Part shown: piece by piece, positions 22,477-36,319 of the stretch
Layout: each line of letters opens with the position of its first letter
Position numbering within the stretch: the stretch's first letter is position 1
Source of the DNA: Haliclona indistincta
Lineage: Eukaryota; Porifera; Demospongiae; Haplosclerida; Chalinidae
Assembly (NCBI GenBank): GCA_964017065.1
Contig: OZ024784.1
Span: 553,337 to 617,336, forward strand
Length of the DNA stretch: 64,000 nt
Direction: 5' to 3'
The notes under the pieces: generated by a model
The model's database searches: none
What the model was told of the DNA's origin: nothing
What the model saw: only the letters and a program-made list of their open reading frames with translations
Translations under genes and position numbers: made by a program

Positions 22477-22492
22477 CCTCTCTCTCTCTAAA
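22371..22492 (+). repeat. (CCCT)n and (CT)n microsatellite before the GVFVYD exon
   Basis: Tandem CCCT changes into CT and ends just before the acceptor region AAAG|GGCGTG. In block B (58484-58675) the tract is almost pure CT and longer. Confidence 0.9.
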
Positions 22493-22694
22493 GGGCGTGT
22501 TTGTATATGATACTGCTCTCAAGTACATTATCACATATGTGTCATATGAAGAGGAAAGGTGAGTGTGTCACATAAGTTGATGTGTGACTTGTTATACCTT
22601 GAACACAGTCCAGTGACTCTGCCGTGCAGTCTGTGCTGGGCTAGAGTTGGAACACTGCTAGTAGGAAGAGGACATTTAGTGAAGGTGGGAATTC

Positions 22695-22900
22695 ACTCAC
22701 TCATTCATTTGCTTGCACTTATGATCGATCACTCACTCCCTCTCTCACTCACTCACTCACTCACTCATATACTCACTCCCTCATTCACTCACTCACTCAT
22801 ACACTCGCTCCCTCTCTCACTCACTCACTCATACACTCAGTCGCTCCCTCATTAACTCACTCACTCCCTCTATCACTCCCTTTCTCTCTCCCTCACTTAC
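22695..22900 (+). repeat. (CTCA)n-type microsatellite in VPS41 intron
   Basis: Degenerate CTCA/CTCC tetranucleotides fill the intron before the VAEVKDSEAADISDY exon. Shorter in block B (58910-59050). Confidence 0.85.
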
Positions 22901-23614
22901 CCACTCCTCTCGCTGTAGGTTGCTGAAGTCAAGGACTCTGAAGCGGCTGATATCAGTGACTATACAGCTGGTGTTGATCCTATGCTCAGAAAACAAAAGA
23001 AACACATGGCTATCAGTAAGTGGTCACATGACATGCATGTGACAAGTGTTCTCTCTGTCTATAGCTTGTCAGAATGTATTCCCGGAGTACCTCGTTTCTG
23101 GAGTAGTACCGATACAAGATGGTTCACAGTGGAACATGGTAACCATAGTGATGGTATGGTATATTACTAACTCACACTACAGGTTGTGCTTGGTTATGAT
23201 GCTAATGTGGACCAAACCATAGCAACAGTAAGCTAACCACAATGTATTACTGCTTTCAATATTGTAAGAAGTGAAATTTGATTGCTAGTGACATGCTCTT
23301 GTGTGAGAAAGCACGTACAACAGATATCTGTACATCCCAATACTACATTATACGTTGAATCACTTCTTCTATCAGCACTCTTATGTGTGTTCAGACCTAA
23401 TTTTCTTCCCATACAGAAGGATGGCAAGGTCCCTGCCCCCCACCTAGTGGTTATACCACCTGGTAAGTATAACCAGGAGAAGGAGGAGTTTAACCAGCCC
23501 AATGAGGTCACCAATGATAAGCTCCTCCCACGAGGTTACGCCTTCTGTCACTGCAAGGAATACCATCTAGGTATGTCTGGATATTAACAGGCAGGGCAAT
23601 GCTGAAGCGAAAAG

Positions 23615-23695
23615 CATTGAGTGTCATTCAGTCTCTGATCATCCTCTGTCGTACAACAGAGACTGAACGTACACATTAGTGCAGCTAGCTCTATC
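23615..23695. mobile_element. Small palindromic repeat in VPS41 intron (single copy in block A)
   Basis: GTCTCTGATCATCCTC, CAACAGAGACTGAAC and CACATTAGTGCAGCTAGCTC match the element in the carboxypeptidase intron. Block B has three tandem copies here (59785-60005). Confidence 0.6.
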
Positions 23696-24540
23696 GTTTA
23701 TTTTCAGCACTGCAAGAAGCATGATAATTGATGTAGACTTGTTTGATAAACAAATGTTGACTTGCTTGTGTTATCACTACAGAGTGTGTATCTACTGGAG
23801 ATGAGGACAAGTTCTATGTACTCACTCCAATCGATATAATTCAAGCACAGGTAAGTAGCCACTAGTGTATAACCCACCACACCCATACTGACTTGTGATA
23901 TATTAGAAACGTGACGCCAATGATCATGTGGAATGGCTCCTCAAGAAGGAAAAGTTCTCGGTAAATCTGTGTTCCCCTTTTTTGTTAAATTGTGTCTTGC
24001 TCCCATATCATTGTGCTTACCCTATTCTGTTATTTTAGGATGCTGTGAATTTTGCTGAAAATCCTGATAATCTTCGTCTACTAGCTCCTGGAAAACGAGA
24101 GGTATACACACACACACGGCTCTGTGGCATCTGTGCAATGCTTTATAATCACAATCATTGTTGTAGCATGCAGGGCTAATGTACATCTATCATCTGATCA
24201 GAACAGGACACTTCCATGAAGCCGCTCGGTTAGCTCTTGATGAATATTCATGTGCTGATCTGGTTATGTGTTCTTTAGTAAGTGTCATGACTTTCTTGGT
24301 CCCAATGACGGCCAGCGCTGGGAAGATGTGATGTACAGCTTCATGGAACACAGACAGCTGCCGGTATAACTATCCTGCTGTCCTATATCCCTACACACAC
24401 GCTCTCTCTCTCTGTCCTTCTCTCCTGTCTTTTCTTCCAGGCTATTCTACCATTCATTCCCAAGAGGGAACCCAAGCTAAATGAAGCTGTGTATGAGATG
24501 GTGTTGAATCATTTTCTCTTCAACAACACTTTAGTAAGTA

Positions 24541-24583
24541 CGGACACACTCACACACTCACACTCACTCACTCACTCAGTCAC

Positions 24584-24644
<61 letters not shown>

Positions 24645-24826
24645 TACTCACACACTCACTCACACACTCACTCACTCACTCACATACTCACTCACACATT
24701 CACTCACTCACTCACTCACTCACTCACTCACTCACTCACTCACTCACTCACTCACTCACTCACTCACTCACTCACTCACTCACTCACTCACTCACACACT
24801 CACACACACTCACTCACTCCCTCTCT
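24541..24826 (+). repeat. (CA)n/(CTCA)n microsatellite in VPS41 intron
   Basis: CTCACA and CA runs followed by about 35 CTCA units, preceding the exon encoding LHQLIVDWPSDLYN. Block B (60868-61125) has a different interruption pattern. Confidence 0.9.
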
Positions 24827-24945
24827 CACTCCATTATGTTCACTGCTGTGTTTGGTAATAGACACTTCATCAACTCATTGTGGACTGGCCGTCTGATCTT
24901 TACAACACCAAAGTCATCATGAACGCTGTGAAGGTACACAACAGC

Positions 24946-25120
<175 letters not shown>

Positions 25121-25287
25121 TTAGATGCTACCACCTGCCTTGCCTGTGGAGGGCAACTGGAGGAAGGTGAGATATAGATGAGTATGCATGCAGTATAGCT
25201 CATGTCTCCCGCCTGCTTGCAGGGGCTGTGTCAATGTTCTTCTGTGGGCATGTGTACCATGACTGCTGTGTTCAGAAGAGAGGAGAG

Positions 25288-25419
25288 GTGAGCGCTGTGA
25301 GGGTTAGGTGGCGCTAGATGGTGAGCGCTGTGAGGGTTAGGTGGCGCTAGATGGTGAGCGCTGTGAGGGTTAGGTGGTGCTAGATGGTGAGCGCTGTGAG
25401 GGTTAGGTAGTGCTAGATG
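25288..25419 (+). repeat. 33-bp tandem repeat x4 that duplicates a 5' splice site (block A)
   Basis: Four units each begin GTGAGCGCTGTGAGGGTTAG. The first is the donor of the VPS41 RING exon (GAG|GTGAGCG). Block B has one unit (63406 onward). Downstream copies are decoy donors within the intron. Confidence 0.85.
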
Positions 25420-25714
25420 GTAAGCGCTGGCTCAGCTTTTATCTCACAAAATTCAAATTGTGCTTCAACAACTGCTATACAGTATTCCGATGTTTAGTCT
25501 TCTTTGTAGACAAATGCAAATAAGATGAGCTCATTAGACATTACTATTGTGCTACAAGCTTGTGATTAGCAAGTTAAGCAGCATACTCGAGAGCTGTGTA
25601 ACATACCAATGCACCTTGAAGCAGCAATGCAAACTCCACTCTCTCTTACAGATGGCTATGTGTCACACTTGTTTCCGTCAGACCAAGTCTTCAACACTAT
25701 TAGCAGCTCACTAA

Positions 25715-25845
25715 CTCAACAATGGCTGTGTTTATAAATTGTAAAAGATCTTTTATTAATAATTTATTACGTGTTCAAATAATTATATACATTGTGAGGC
25801 AAATTACTCATCAAATTTTAAGTCTAAGAACCTACTTAGTGATTA
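25715..25845. other. VPS41 3' flank up to the assembly gap
   Basis: AT-rich 3' UTR-like sequence, identical to 63728-63858 until it runs into the N block. No gene seen. Confidence 0.7.
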
Positions 25846-26045
25846 NNNNNNNNNNNNNNNNNNNNNNNNNNNNNNNNNNNNNNNNNNNNNNNNNNNNNNN
25901 NNNNNNNNNNNNNNNNNNNNNNNNNNNNNNNNNNNNNNNNNNNNNNNNNNNNNNNNNNNNNNNNNNNNNNNNNNNNNNNNNNNNNNNNNNNNNNNNNNNN
26001 NNNNNNNNNNNNNNNNNNNNNNNNNNNNNNNNNNNNNNNNNNNNN
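25846..26045. other. Assembly gap (200 N)
   Basis: Exactly 200 consecutive N. The round number suggests a placeholder of unknown true length. The left side is block A VPS41 3' flank; the right side begins inside exon 5 of a sphingomyelinase copy. Confidence 0.99.
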
Positions 26046-27473
26046 CTACCAGCTCACAATGTATGGAACCAGTCTAGAACAGACCAGTTAGATATACTAA
26101 CAGAATGTGTTGAACTAATGAGGAAGTATCTACCTGACAAGCGAGTGTTTCCATCCCTGGGGAATCATGAGAGTGCTCCTGTCAACAGGTATATAGCTGG
26201 CGTTAGCAATACAAGAAGCTCAGTAATTCTTGTCAGTTTTCCTCCACCATTTATAACGGGAGAGAACTCTAACTCGTGGTTGCTGGATGCTGCTGCTGAA
26301 CTATGGGAATCATGGTTGAATGATCCACTAGCCAAGAGAACAGTACAGAGGTAATCAAGTTATGCTCAATTCAATTTTTAAGTGATTATTATGCAATGTA
26401 TATAGAGGAGGATTTTATAACATTTTGATCCGACCAAGTTTGAGAGTAATCTCACTTCAGACTAACTATTGTAATAAAATGAACTGGTAAGAGTGCATGC
26501 TAGCTATAGAGAGAAAAAGAGCTAGCTTTATGTGTTTAGGTGGTTGCTAATCAATGCCGCTGATCCAGCAGGACAGCTACAATGGCTGATAGACCAGTTG
26601 CAGGCAGCAGAGGACAAAGGAGAGAGAGTGCACATTATTGGTCATATACCACCAGGTCATGGTGACTGCATACAAGCTTGGAGCTGGAACTATCATAAGA
26701 TAGTAGATAGGTCTGCCATGCACTCATCTATCTACACTCATGGATAATTGGTCTCATGGTGCAGATATGAGAGTACAATAGTTGGTCAGTTCTTTGGTCA
26801 TGCTCATTCTGATGGACTGTATGTACATTATGATGAGCGCAACACATCTCGACCTACCAGGTACACACAGCTTCATGTTGATTATTGCATAAACTGTCTA
26901 CACTTGCACAGCTTTGTCATGATTGGACCAAGTGTCACACCATTTACTAACCTAAACCTTGGCTATCATATATACACTATTGACGGTGACTATAAGGAGT
27001 CTACTAACGTATGTCTGCATTGAGTCTACAACGTATTTCTTACTGCTCAATGCTGTGTTTAGGGTTTATTGGACTTTGCAGTAAACTATTTGAATCTAAC
27101 AGATGCTAATCTTAACAACAACACTAACTGGTTACTAGAATACACTGCATCAGAGGATTATGGTATGAAGACATGCTTTCCTAAAGACTTTGGTGACCTG
27201 GTGAATCGCTTTGAAACTGATGATGCGCTATTCCAGAAATACTATCAGTGAGTATGTGGAGTGTGACCGCTCAATACTTACTGTCCTACTAGGTACTCAT
27301 ACAAGATGCATATACCTCATCCTTACTGTGATGCTGGCTGCAAGGCCTCTATGTTGTGCGGAATGAAGACATCTCGATCCCATGATCATATTCTGTGTGA
27401 TAAATACCTCATGCAATTTGGTGTGAGCAGTGATTATGTGCGCCAGTTCCTCACCGACTTGCAATCTTGCTAA
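26046..27473 (+). CDS. SMPD1-like: Acid sphingomyelinase copy 2, 5' part lost in the gap
   Basis: Starts within exon 5 ([14 protein letters not shown]) and continues to TAA 27471-27473. Metal-binding motifs [15 protein letters not shown] and GHAHSDG are present. The intron after GNHESAPVN is 48 nt and happens to be translatable in frame, which can mislead gene callers. Relative to copies 1 and 4 the intron before exon 8 is unrelated in sequence. The C-terminus is [20 protein letters not shown] instead of [20 protein letters not shown]. Probably a functional paralogue whose 5' half is hidden by the gap. Confidence 0.9.
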
Positions 27474-27618
27474 TAATTATTTTTCATAATAAGTGCAAAT
27501 GCATGCTTTTTATGGGCGTGGCACCTGCAAATCAGCTGGCCCCGCGAGGCTAATAATGGGCCCCGAGGCCCGAGATGGCCCACACGCGCGTGATTAGTCT
27601 GCAGTGCTGTCGAGAATC

Positions 27619-30222
27619 ATGGAGTGCCTGCTGTTAGCTGTCTCTCTCTTGCTTCTGATGGTAGCTGCACCGTCACTGACTGCCAGCCTTCCTAAACAGG
27701 AGTTGCGCTGGGGAGCGATAAGTAGCGCCATGGAGCACTTGTCTGGCTCGCTCGAGTGCGACGCGTGTAAGCTAGGCATGGGTGTTGTCCAAGATCTGTT
27801 CTCTCGAGGAGCAACTGAGGACGAGATTGTAAAAGCAGCGATTGAAATATGCATCATCACGAAGACTGAAGACGAAAACGTTTGTCGCCTTGTCATTCCC
27901 GAGTTTAAGGTGGGCTGTCTCTACTGAATTGTAGCAAGCAGCAATCGACCCTTTCTTTGTCCAGGTCGAGGTACTGTACGTGTTTGCACATGTGGTCCTC
28001 AGTCCTGAGGAGGTGTGTGGTATACTGCTGGGATCAAGCTGTGGTAAACCGTATGATCCTCGCCATCAATCATGGAATGTCACCTTCCCAGCCACACCCA
28101 AGCCTCCTGTTGCAGTACTCAATCCTCCACCAGTAAGCTGACCACTAGCTGACCTAGCTCACTGTGTACCAGTGGTGCTCTGTTGTGTGTTTGTGACATG
28201 TGTAATACATGCATTTTTAGCATTACACTAACTTGAGGGACTTCAAATGTAGTTTCAGTTTTTATCAAAAGCTATAAGTGTATGTGAATAATGTTATTGA
28301 AAACATCTCCTAAAATAACTGATCTACAATAGGATGGATCACCAACCAACAGGATACTGCACCTTTCAGACATGCACTTTGATCGATTGTACACTCCTGG
28401 TCTTAGCAATGACTGTGGAGAGCCACTGTGCTGCAGACCACCCAATGAGAAAGGTAAAAGGCAAGATTTAATGCTTCAATTAATAATGTCGAGTGAATAT
28501 ATTGTGTATAAATAATATAGGTACAGGGAAGACTACAGCAGGATATTGGGGAGACTTCACCTGTGACACACCTCTCTGGACCATTGAGAACCTTCTGGAA
28601 GATCTTGCTAACAAGAGCAATGAGGTGAAGCCAAATACAATATTATGCACAAGAACTTGATTAGCTATGTTGTAACTGTGTGTGACTGTGGCTCTTGCTA
28701 CAATTTGATATAGCTATTCATTGTTGTAGTTTGACTGGATCTATTGGACTGGTGATCTACCAGCTCACAATGTATGGAACCAGTCTAGAACAGACCAGTT
28801 AGATATACTAACAGAATGTGTTGAACTAATGAGGAAGTATCTACCTGACAAGCGAGTGTTTCCATCCCTGGGGAATCATGAGAGTGCTCCTGTCAACAGG
28901 TAGAGCTGGTGTTAGCAATACAAGAAGATCAGTAATTCTTGTCAGTTTCCCTCCACCATTTATAACGGGAGAGAATTCCAACTCGTGGTTGCTGGATGCT
29001 GCTGCTGAACTATGGGACTCATGGTTGAATGATCCACTAGCCAAGACAACAGTACAGAGGTACGATATTGTATTTGCATTCAAGATAAATGACATTTTTC
29101 ATCTCGTTTTTGTAGAGGAGGATTTTACAACATTTTGATCAGATCAAATTTGAGAGTAATTTCACTGCAAACTAACTATTGCAATAACATGAACTGGTAA
29201 GGCCCAGGAAGGAAGTACGGTTAATTATGGGAGGAAGTACGGATAATTATGAGCAGCTCATTGAGCAGGGCGTGTGTGTTTACTACAGGTGGTTGCTAAT
29301 CAATGGCACTGATCCAGCAGGACAGCTACAATGGCTGATAGACCAGTTGCAGGCAGCAGAGGACAAAGGAGAGAGAGTGCACATTATTGGCCATATACCA
29401 CCAGGTCATGGTGACTGTATACAAGCTTGGAGCTGGAACTATCATAAGATAGTAGATAGGTCTGCCATGCACTCATCTATCTACACTCATGGATAATTGG
29501 TCTCATGGTGCAGATATGAGAGTACAATAGTTGGTCAGTTCTTTGGTCATGCTCATTCTGATGGACTGTATGTACATTATGATGAGCGCAACACATCTCG
29601 ACCTACCAGGTACACACAGCTTCATGTTGATTATTGCATAAACTGTCTACACTTGCACAGCTTTGTCATGATTGGACCAAGTGTCACACCATTTACTAAC
29701 CTAAACCTTGGCTATCATATATACACTATTGATGGTGACTATAAGGAGTCTACTAACGTATGTCTGCATTGAGTCTACAACGTATTTCTTACTGCTCAAT
29801 GCTGTGTTTAGGGTTTATTGGACTTTGCAGTAAACTATTTGAATCTAACAGATGCTAATCTTAACAACAACACTAACTGGTTACTAGAATACACTGCATC
29901 AGAGGATTATGGTATGAAGACATGCTTTCCTAAAGACTTTGGTGACCTGGTGAATCGCTTTGAAACTGATGATGCGCTATTCCAGAAATACTATCAGTGA
30001 GTATGTGGAGTGTGACCGCTCAATACTTACTGTCCTACTAGGTACTCATACAAGATGCATATACCTCATCCTTACTGTGATGCTGGCTGCAAAGCCTCCA
30101 TGTTGTGCGGAATGAAGACATCTCGATCCCATGATCATATTCTGTGTGATAAATACCTCATGCAATTTGGTGTGAGCAGTGATTATGTGCGCCAGTTCCT
30201 CACCGACTTGCAATCTTGCTAA
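27619..30222 (+). CDS. SMPD1-like: Acid sphingomyelinase copy 3 (mosaic)
   Basis: Complete gene from ATG 27619 to TAA 30220-30222, with the same 12-exon layout as copy 1: signal peptide, saposin-B domain, metallophosphatase ligands [26 protein letters not shown] and GHAHSDG. Its 5' three-quarters match copy 4 almost base for base (including the 46-nt intron). From about 29715 onward (GGCTATCATATATACAC, the following intron GAGTCTACAACGTATTT, and the C-terminus [19 protein letters not shown]) it matches copy 2. This is a hybrid produced by gene conversion or unequal crossing-over. No disabling change seen. Confidence 0.92.
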
Positions 30223-30367
30223 TAATTATTTTTCATAATAAGTGCAAATGCATGCTTTTTATGGGCGTGGCACCTGCAAATCAGCTGGCCCCGCGAGGCT
30301 AATAATGGGCCCCGAGGCCCGAGATGGCCCACACGCGCGTGATTAGTCTGCAGTGCTGTCGAGAATC

Positions 30368-32966
30368 ATGGAGTGCCTGCTGTTAGCTGTCTCTCTCTTG
30401 CTTCTGATGGTAGCTGCACCGTCACTGACTGCCAGCCTTCCTAAACAGGAGTTGCGCTGGGGAGCGATAAGTAGCGCCATGGAGCACTTGTCTGGCTCGC
30501 TCGAGTGCGACGCGTGTAAGCTAGGCGTGGGTGTTGTCCAAGATCTGTTCTCTCGAGGAGCAACTGAGGACGAGATTGTAAAAGCAGCGATTGAAATATG
30601 CATCATCACGAAGACTGAAGACGAAAACGTTTGTCGCCTTGTCATTCCCGAGTTTAAGGTGGGCTGTCTCTACTGAATTGTAGCAAGCAGCAATCGACCC
30701 TTTCTTTGTCCAGGTCGAGGTACTGTACGTGTTTGCACATGTGGTCCTCAGTCCTGAGGAGGTGTGTGGTATACTGCTGGGATCAAGCTGTGGTAAACCG
30801 TATGATCCTCGCCATCAATCATGGAATGTCACCTTCCCAGCCACACCCAAGCCTCCTGTTGCAGTACTCAATCCTCCACCAGTAAGCTGACCACTAGCTG
30901 ACCTAGCTCACTGTGTACCAGTGGTGCTCTGTTGTGTGTTTGTGACATGTGTAATACATGCATTTTTAGCATTACACTAACTTGAGGGACTTCAAATGTA
31001 GTTTCAGTTTTTATCAAAAGCTATAAGTGTATGTGAATAATGTTATTGAAAACATCTCCTAAAATAACTGATCTACAATAGGATGGATCACCAACCAACA
31101 GGATACTGCACCTTTCAGACATGCACTTTGATCGATTGTACACTCCTGGTCTTAGCAATGACTGTGGAGAGCCACTGTGCTGCAGACCACCCAATGAGAA
31201 AGGTAAAAGGCAAGATTTAATGCTTCAATTAATAATGTCGAGTGAATATATTGTGTATAAATAATATAGGTACAGGGAAGACAGCAGCAGGATATTGGGG
31301 AGACTTCACCTGTGACACACCTCTCTGGACCATTGAGAACCTTCTGGAAGATCTTGCTAACAAGAGCAATGAGGTGAAGCCAAATACAATATTATGCACA
31401 AGAACTTGATTAGCTATGTTGTAACTGTGTGTGACTGTGGCTCTTGCTACAATTTGATATAGCTATTCATTGTTGTAGTTTGACTGGATCTATTGGACTG
31501 GTGATCTACCAGCTCACAATGTATGGAACCAGTCTAGAACAGACCAGTTAGATATACTAACAGAATGTGTTGAACTAATGAGGAAGTATCTACCTGACAA
31601 GCGAGTGTTTCCATCCCTGGGGAATCATGAGAGTGCTCCTGTCAACAGGTAGAGCTGGTGTTAGCAATACAAGAAGATCAGTAATTCTTGTCAGTTTCCC
31701 TCCACCATTTATAACGGGAGAGAATTCCAACTCGTGGTTGCTGGATGCTGCTGCTGAACTATGGGACTCATGGTTGAATGATCCACTAGCCAAGACAACA
31801 GTACAGAGGTACGATATTGTATTTGCATTCAAGATAAATGACATTTTTCATCTCGTTTTTGTAGAGGAGGATTTTACAACATTTTGATCAGATCAAATTT
31901 GAGAGTAATTTCACTGCAAACTAACTATTGCAATAACATGAACTGGTAAGGCCCAGGAAGGAAGTACGGTTAATTATGGGAGGAAGTACGGATAATTATG
32001 AGCAGCTCATTGAGCAGGGCGTGTGTGTTTACTACAGGTGGTTGCTAATCAATGGCACTGATCCAGCAGGACAGCTACAATGGCTGATAGACCAGTTGCA
32101 GGCAGCAGAGGACAAAGGAGAGAGAGTGCACATTATTGGCCATATACCACCAGGTCATGGTGACTGTATACAAGCTTGGAGCTGGAACTATCATAAGATA
32201 GTAGATAGGTCTGCCATGCACTCATCTATCTACACTCATGGATAATTGGTCTCATGGTGCAGATATGAGAGTACAATAGTTGGTCAGTTCTTTGGTCATG
32301 CTCATTCTGATGGACTGTATGTACATTATGATGAGCGCAACACATCTCGACCTACCAGGTACACACAGCTTCATGTTGATTATTGCATAAACTGTCTACA
32401 CTTGCACAGCTTTGTCATGATTGGACCAAGTGTCACACCATTTACTAACCTAAACCTTGGCTATCGTATATACACTATTGATGGTGACTATAAGGAGTCT
32501 ACTAACGTATGTCTGCATTGATGTTATTCTTCTTACTGCTCAATGCTGTGTTTAGGGTTTATTGGACTTTGCAGTAAACTATTTGAATCTAACAGATGCT
32601 AATCTTAACAACAACACTAACTGGTTACTAGAATACACTGCATCAGAGGATTATGGTATGAAGACATGCTTTCCTAAAGACTTTGGTGACCTGGTCAATC
32701 GCTTTGAAACTGATGATGCGCTATTCCAGAAATACTATCAGTGAGTATGTGGAGTGTGACCACTCATTACTTACTGTCCTACTAGGTACTCATACAAGAT
32801 GCATATACCTCATCCTTACTGTGATGCTGGCTGCAAAGCCTCTATGTTGTGCGGTATAAAGACATCTCGATCTGGTGACACCAGTCTGTGTGACGAACAC
32901 CTCCTAGAAGCTGGTGTGAGCAGTGAGGGTGTGCGCCAGTTCCTTTCCAAACTGCAATCCTGCTAA
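30368..32966 (+). CDS. SMPD1-like: Acid sphingomyelinase copy 4 (block B counterpart of copy 1)
   Basis: ATG 30368 to TAA 32964-32966, offset by exactly 30215 from copy 1 throughout and virtually identical in exons and introns. Encodes signal peptide, saposin-B domain, calcineurin-like phosphoesterase domain with all metal ligands, and the Cys-rich end [20 protein letters not shown]. The GNHES exon is followed by the 46-nt intron. It is the last member of the array; the next gene, 225 bp on, is an integrin beta. Confidence 0.93.
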
Positions 32967-33191
32967 ACTAAGCTGTATTATTGTGAACTTTGCACTAAAA
33001 CTTATTATTATGAAACGCGTTTCACATTTTTGTCCTTTCCGCTGTTGAGATCAGAGTTTTCCCAGGAACAGCTAGGTGTGGCTAGGTGTTAATATACATG
33101 GCGACTAATAAAAGCAGTTTGTTTAGTCTTTAGTGTCGCATAGTTTATCATCATCATTGTATTCTAGGCTCTTAGTTTGTTTGCTGCAACG

Positions 33192-36148
33192 ATGAGCTCT
33201 TACTGTTGGTACCGCGGCCTAGCCGTCTTAGTAATAATATTGCTAGCATATTCAGCACGAGGTAAGCTGCTGCATGATGACGATGGTGGCGCTCAATTAC
33301 TGCTCTACACAGATAGCCGTGTTGTTGCCCAGTCGGCGAGTAACGTGTGCTCGAGAGAAGTGACTTGCACTGCTTGTTTGCAGGCGTCACCAGATTGCAC
33401 TTGGTGCAAAGATGAGGTACTACCAGCCAATGGCTGTTTGCTTGCACTGCAGTTTATACAATCGTGCAGGATTTCACTGGTATGGAAAGGTGTGGCGTGA
33501 GAGGATCTCTTGGCTCGTGCTCTCTAGACCAAATAGAGGATCCACGGTCAACTGTGAAAGGCAGAGTGGAGGTATTGTTATGTGCCCTTTGTAGTATCAT
33601 ATGTTAGTCTCAACTAATGTAGACTCTGCCATCAGTGAGCCAACAAGTGCTGCCAGCTGTGATTAATGTCACGACCAGACCTGGTATGAATTGGTTGTAT
33701 GCACACACAAGGAATTGCATGCATGCTGCTCTGCAAATTAAATTCTGGCTCACTTGATGTAAACACATAATTGATGACCACACAGATGTTTGTGGTATAT
33801 GTTACCGTAAGGCAGAGTGCATCCCAGACTGACTATACCATGCTTTATGGAATGTAATCTAACCCACTGATAGTTTTTAGCAGTAGGTCTTGTTGCTTGT
33901 TGTTGTATCAACAATGTGGTATAGCTATGTCACACACATGCAAGGTCTCCTGTCAGCTTCAACAATGTGGTATAGCTATGTCACACATATGCAGGGTCTC
34001 CTGTCAGCTTCAACAATGTGGTATAGCTATGTCACACATATGCAGGGTCTCCTGTCAGCTTCAACATTACAGTCAGATCTGAACGAAACTATCCCCTTGA
34101 CGTGTACCTACTGCTCGATGTGTCTGCTTCACTGAGTGATGATTTGGCTAACCTGAGGAGGCTCAGCTCGTTGTTGAGTAAGTATTAGTCATCGCTGAAA
34201 ACAATAATGTAATTATTCTCACTTTAGTTTCAACACTGCAAAATATTTCCAGCAACTATCGCATTGGGCTTGGTACCTTTGTAGACAAACCTACTGAACC
34301 ATTCTCACCTGTATTACCTGGAAAGTTAGTGCTGTCATAAAATAGTAGCATCTTTTACCAAATATTTTTACTGTGTAGAAATCAGTTTGGATTTTGCATC
34401 ACTGGAGTGAGTGAGTGTGTCCCACCATACAGCTATCGACATCTGCTCAGCCTTACCTCTAATACAGCAGCCTATGAGGTGAGCCCCTGTTTCACACTTT
34501 TAAAATTACAAAGATATGGAACAAGGAGCTAACATGCATTGAGATGTTATATTACATGTTTGTTTTTATTGCAGTCTGCCATAAACAGCCGCACTAACAT
34601 TTCTTATGGAGCAGACAGAAAGGAAGGAGGCATGGATGCTATAATGCAAGCTGTTGTATGTAATCAGGTGAGTGGAGAGGATCGCTCTTTATCATAAAGT
34701 GTAACTTGTCCCATCACAGTTGATTGGTTGGAGAGAGAACGCTAGACATCTTCTGTTGTACATCAGTGACGTACCCTCCCACACGGCTGGAGATGGGAAG
34801 GTATATTGTGTAATGAAGTTTTGTGTTGTTTAGTTAGTGACTATTATTGTGACAACAGATAGCTGGTATACTCACTCCGCATGATGGACAGTGCCATATG
34901 GCTATACAAGACTCTGGTGACTATGAATATACTCATTGGGATCAACTGGTGAGTGCCAACATCTGTCTAGACTCAGTAGTGAGTATCCTCCTCCCAGGAC
35001 TATCCGTCAGTCAAACATGTTGGAGATGTGCTCAGACAGCATGATATCATACCTATCTTTGGTACTGTCGAAAACACTGTTCCAGTATACCAAGTGAGTG
35101 AGTCCATGGAACAAGTAGCATTGTGGTCAGCATGAGAGTCCTATGGCTTGTGGTCAATTATTTAGCTTTGTCGGTCATATTTCTCATAGTCTGATGCCAT
35201 GTTGTGTCATGTATTACTGAGAACTTGAGGTGATACCAGTTGTCATGGTAACACAGCACTTGAGATGCTAATATTCTTAACCAACTAATCACTATACTAT
35301 TGTTTCTAATGTAAACCACAGCACATTGCATTGTTATTATTATTGGTTATTATTGTGTTATTATTGGTTCTCTACAGAGAATCAGAGATCAGATACCAGA
35401 TGCTCTAGTAGGCTCCATTGGACTAGATGGTGGAGACATCGTCAACTTTGTCCAACAAAGCTATGAGGTTAGTTGACAGTGTATTGGTGCAGTAGGTCAT
35501 ATTATACTGCAGAATGTGAGCCAGAGGATTGTTCTCAGACCAGATAATGCTGCAGATGGACTAGGGTTCAGCTATACTCCAATATCAGGCTGCAACAGGT
35601 TAGAATAATCGCTGTGTACAATTTGTCTTTTGTAACTCGAGCTACTATGGCTCTAATTAAGGGTCTCACTGCCAGTGAGTGCATGTGGTTGGAGTAAATA
35701 ACCACTTCCTCTGCTGTGTTTTAAATTACTTTTTAGTATTCAGGATGATGGATCATGTTTTGATGTTCAGAGCAATGAAGAGGTGGTTCTCCAGGTCAAC
35801 ATCACTCTGGAGAGCTGTGCTCAAGATTCTAACAAGAGGTGAGCAAGTATTCACTGGACGCAGCTGGTCATGAAACCTTATAGCATGCCACCCTGTGTGT
35901 CTGGCAGTGTAATAGGATAGCTTCAGTGTGTGTGTGTGTGTTTTCATTCTGCACTAATTATTCATTTGTAGGTTTATGATCCGTGTGCCAGGATTTGGTG
36001 AAATGCTAGTGAACCTTGAACCTATCTGCGAGTGCCCTTGCGCTGCTGCTCAGGTAAAAATTTCACTACCTTAGAAAAAATCAAATTTACTCACTCATTC
36101 ATTCTCACTCACTCACTCACTCACTCACTCACTCACTCACACTCTCTC

Positions 36149-36195
<47 letters not shown>

Positions 36196-36201
36196 TCTCT
36201 C

Positions 36202-36243
<42 letters not shown>

Positions 36244-36251
36244 ACTCACTC

Positions 36252-36319
<68 letters not shown>

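Larger units (their letters stand above)
26046..32966 (+). repeat. Tandem array of three acid sphingomyelinase genes
   Basis: Head-to-tail copies end at 27473, 30222 and 32966. The period between the start codons of copies 3 and 4 is 2,749 bp, with 145-bp spacers that are also identical to positions 8-152. The array probably continues leftward through the gap. Confidence 0.95.

Noticed and set aside
24225..24300. In-frame extension LDEYSCADLVMCS in VPS41
   Set aside because: It is an intron of about 50 nt. Splicing CG|GTTAG...TTTAG|(T/G)AAGTGT gives AARKCHDFLG, which aligns with animal VPS41.
25722..26354. ORF running through the N gap
   Set aside because: It joins VPS41 3' flank to a sphingomyelinase exon through unknown bases; artefact of translating N.
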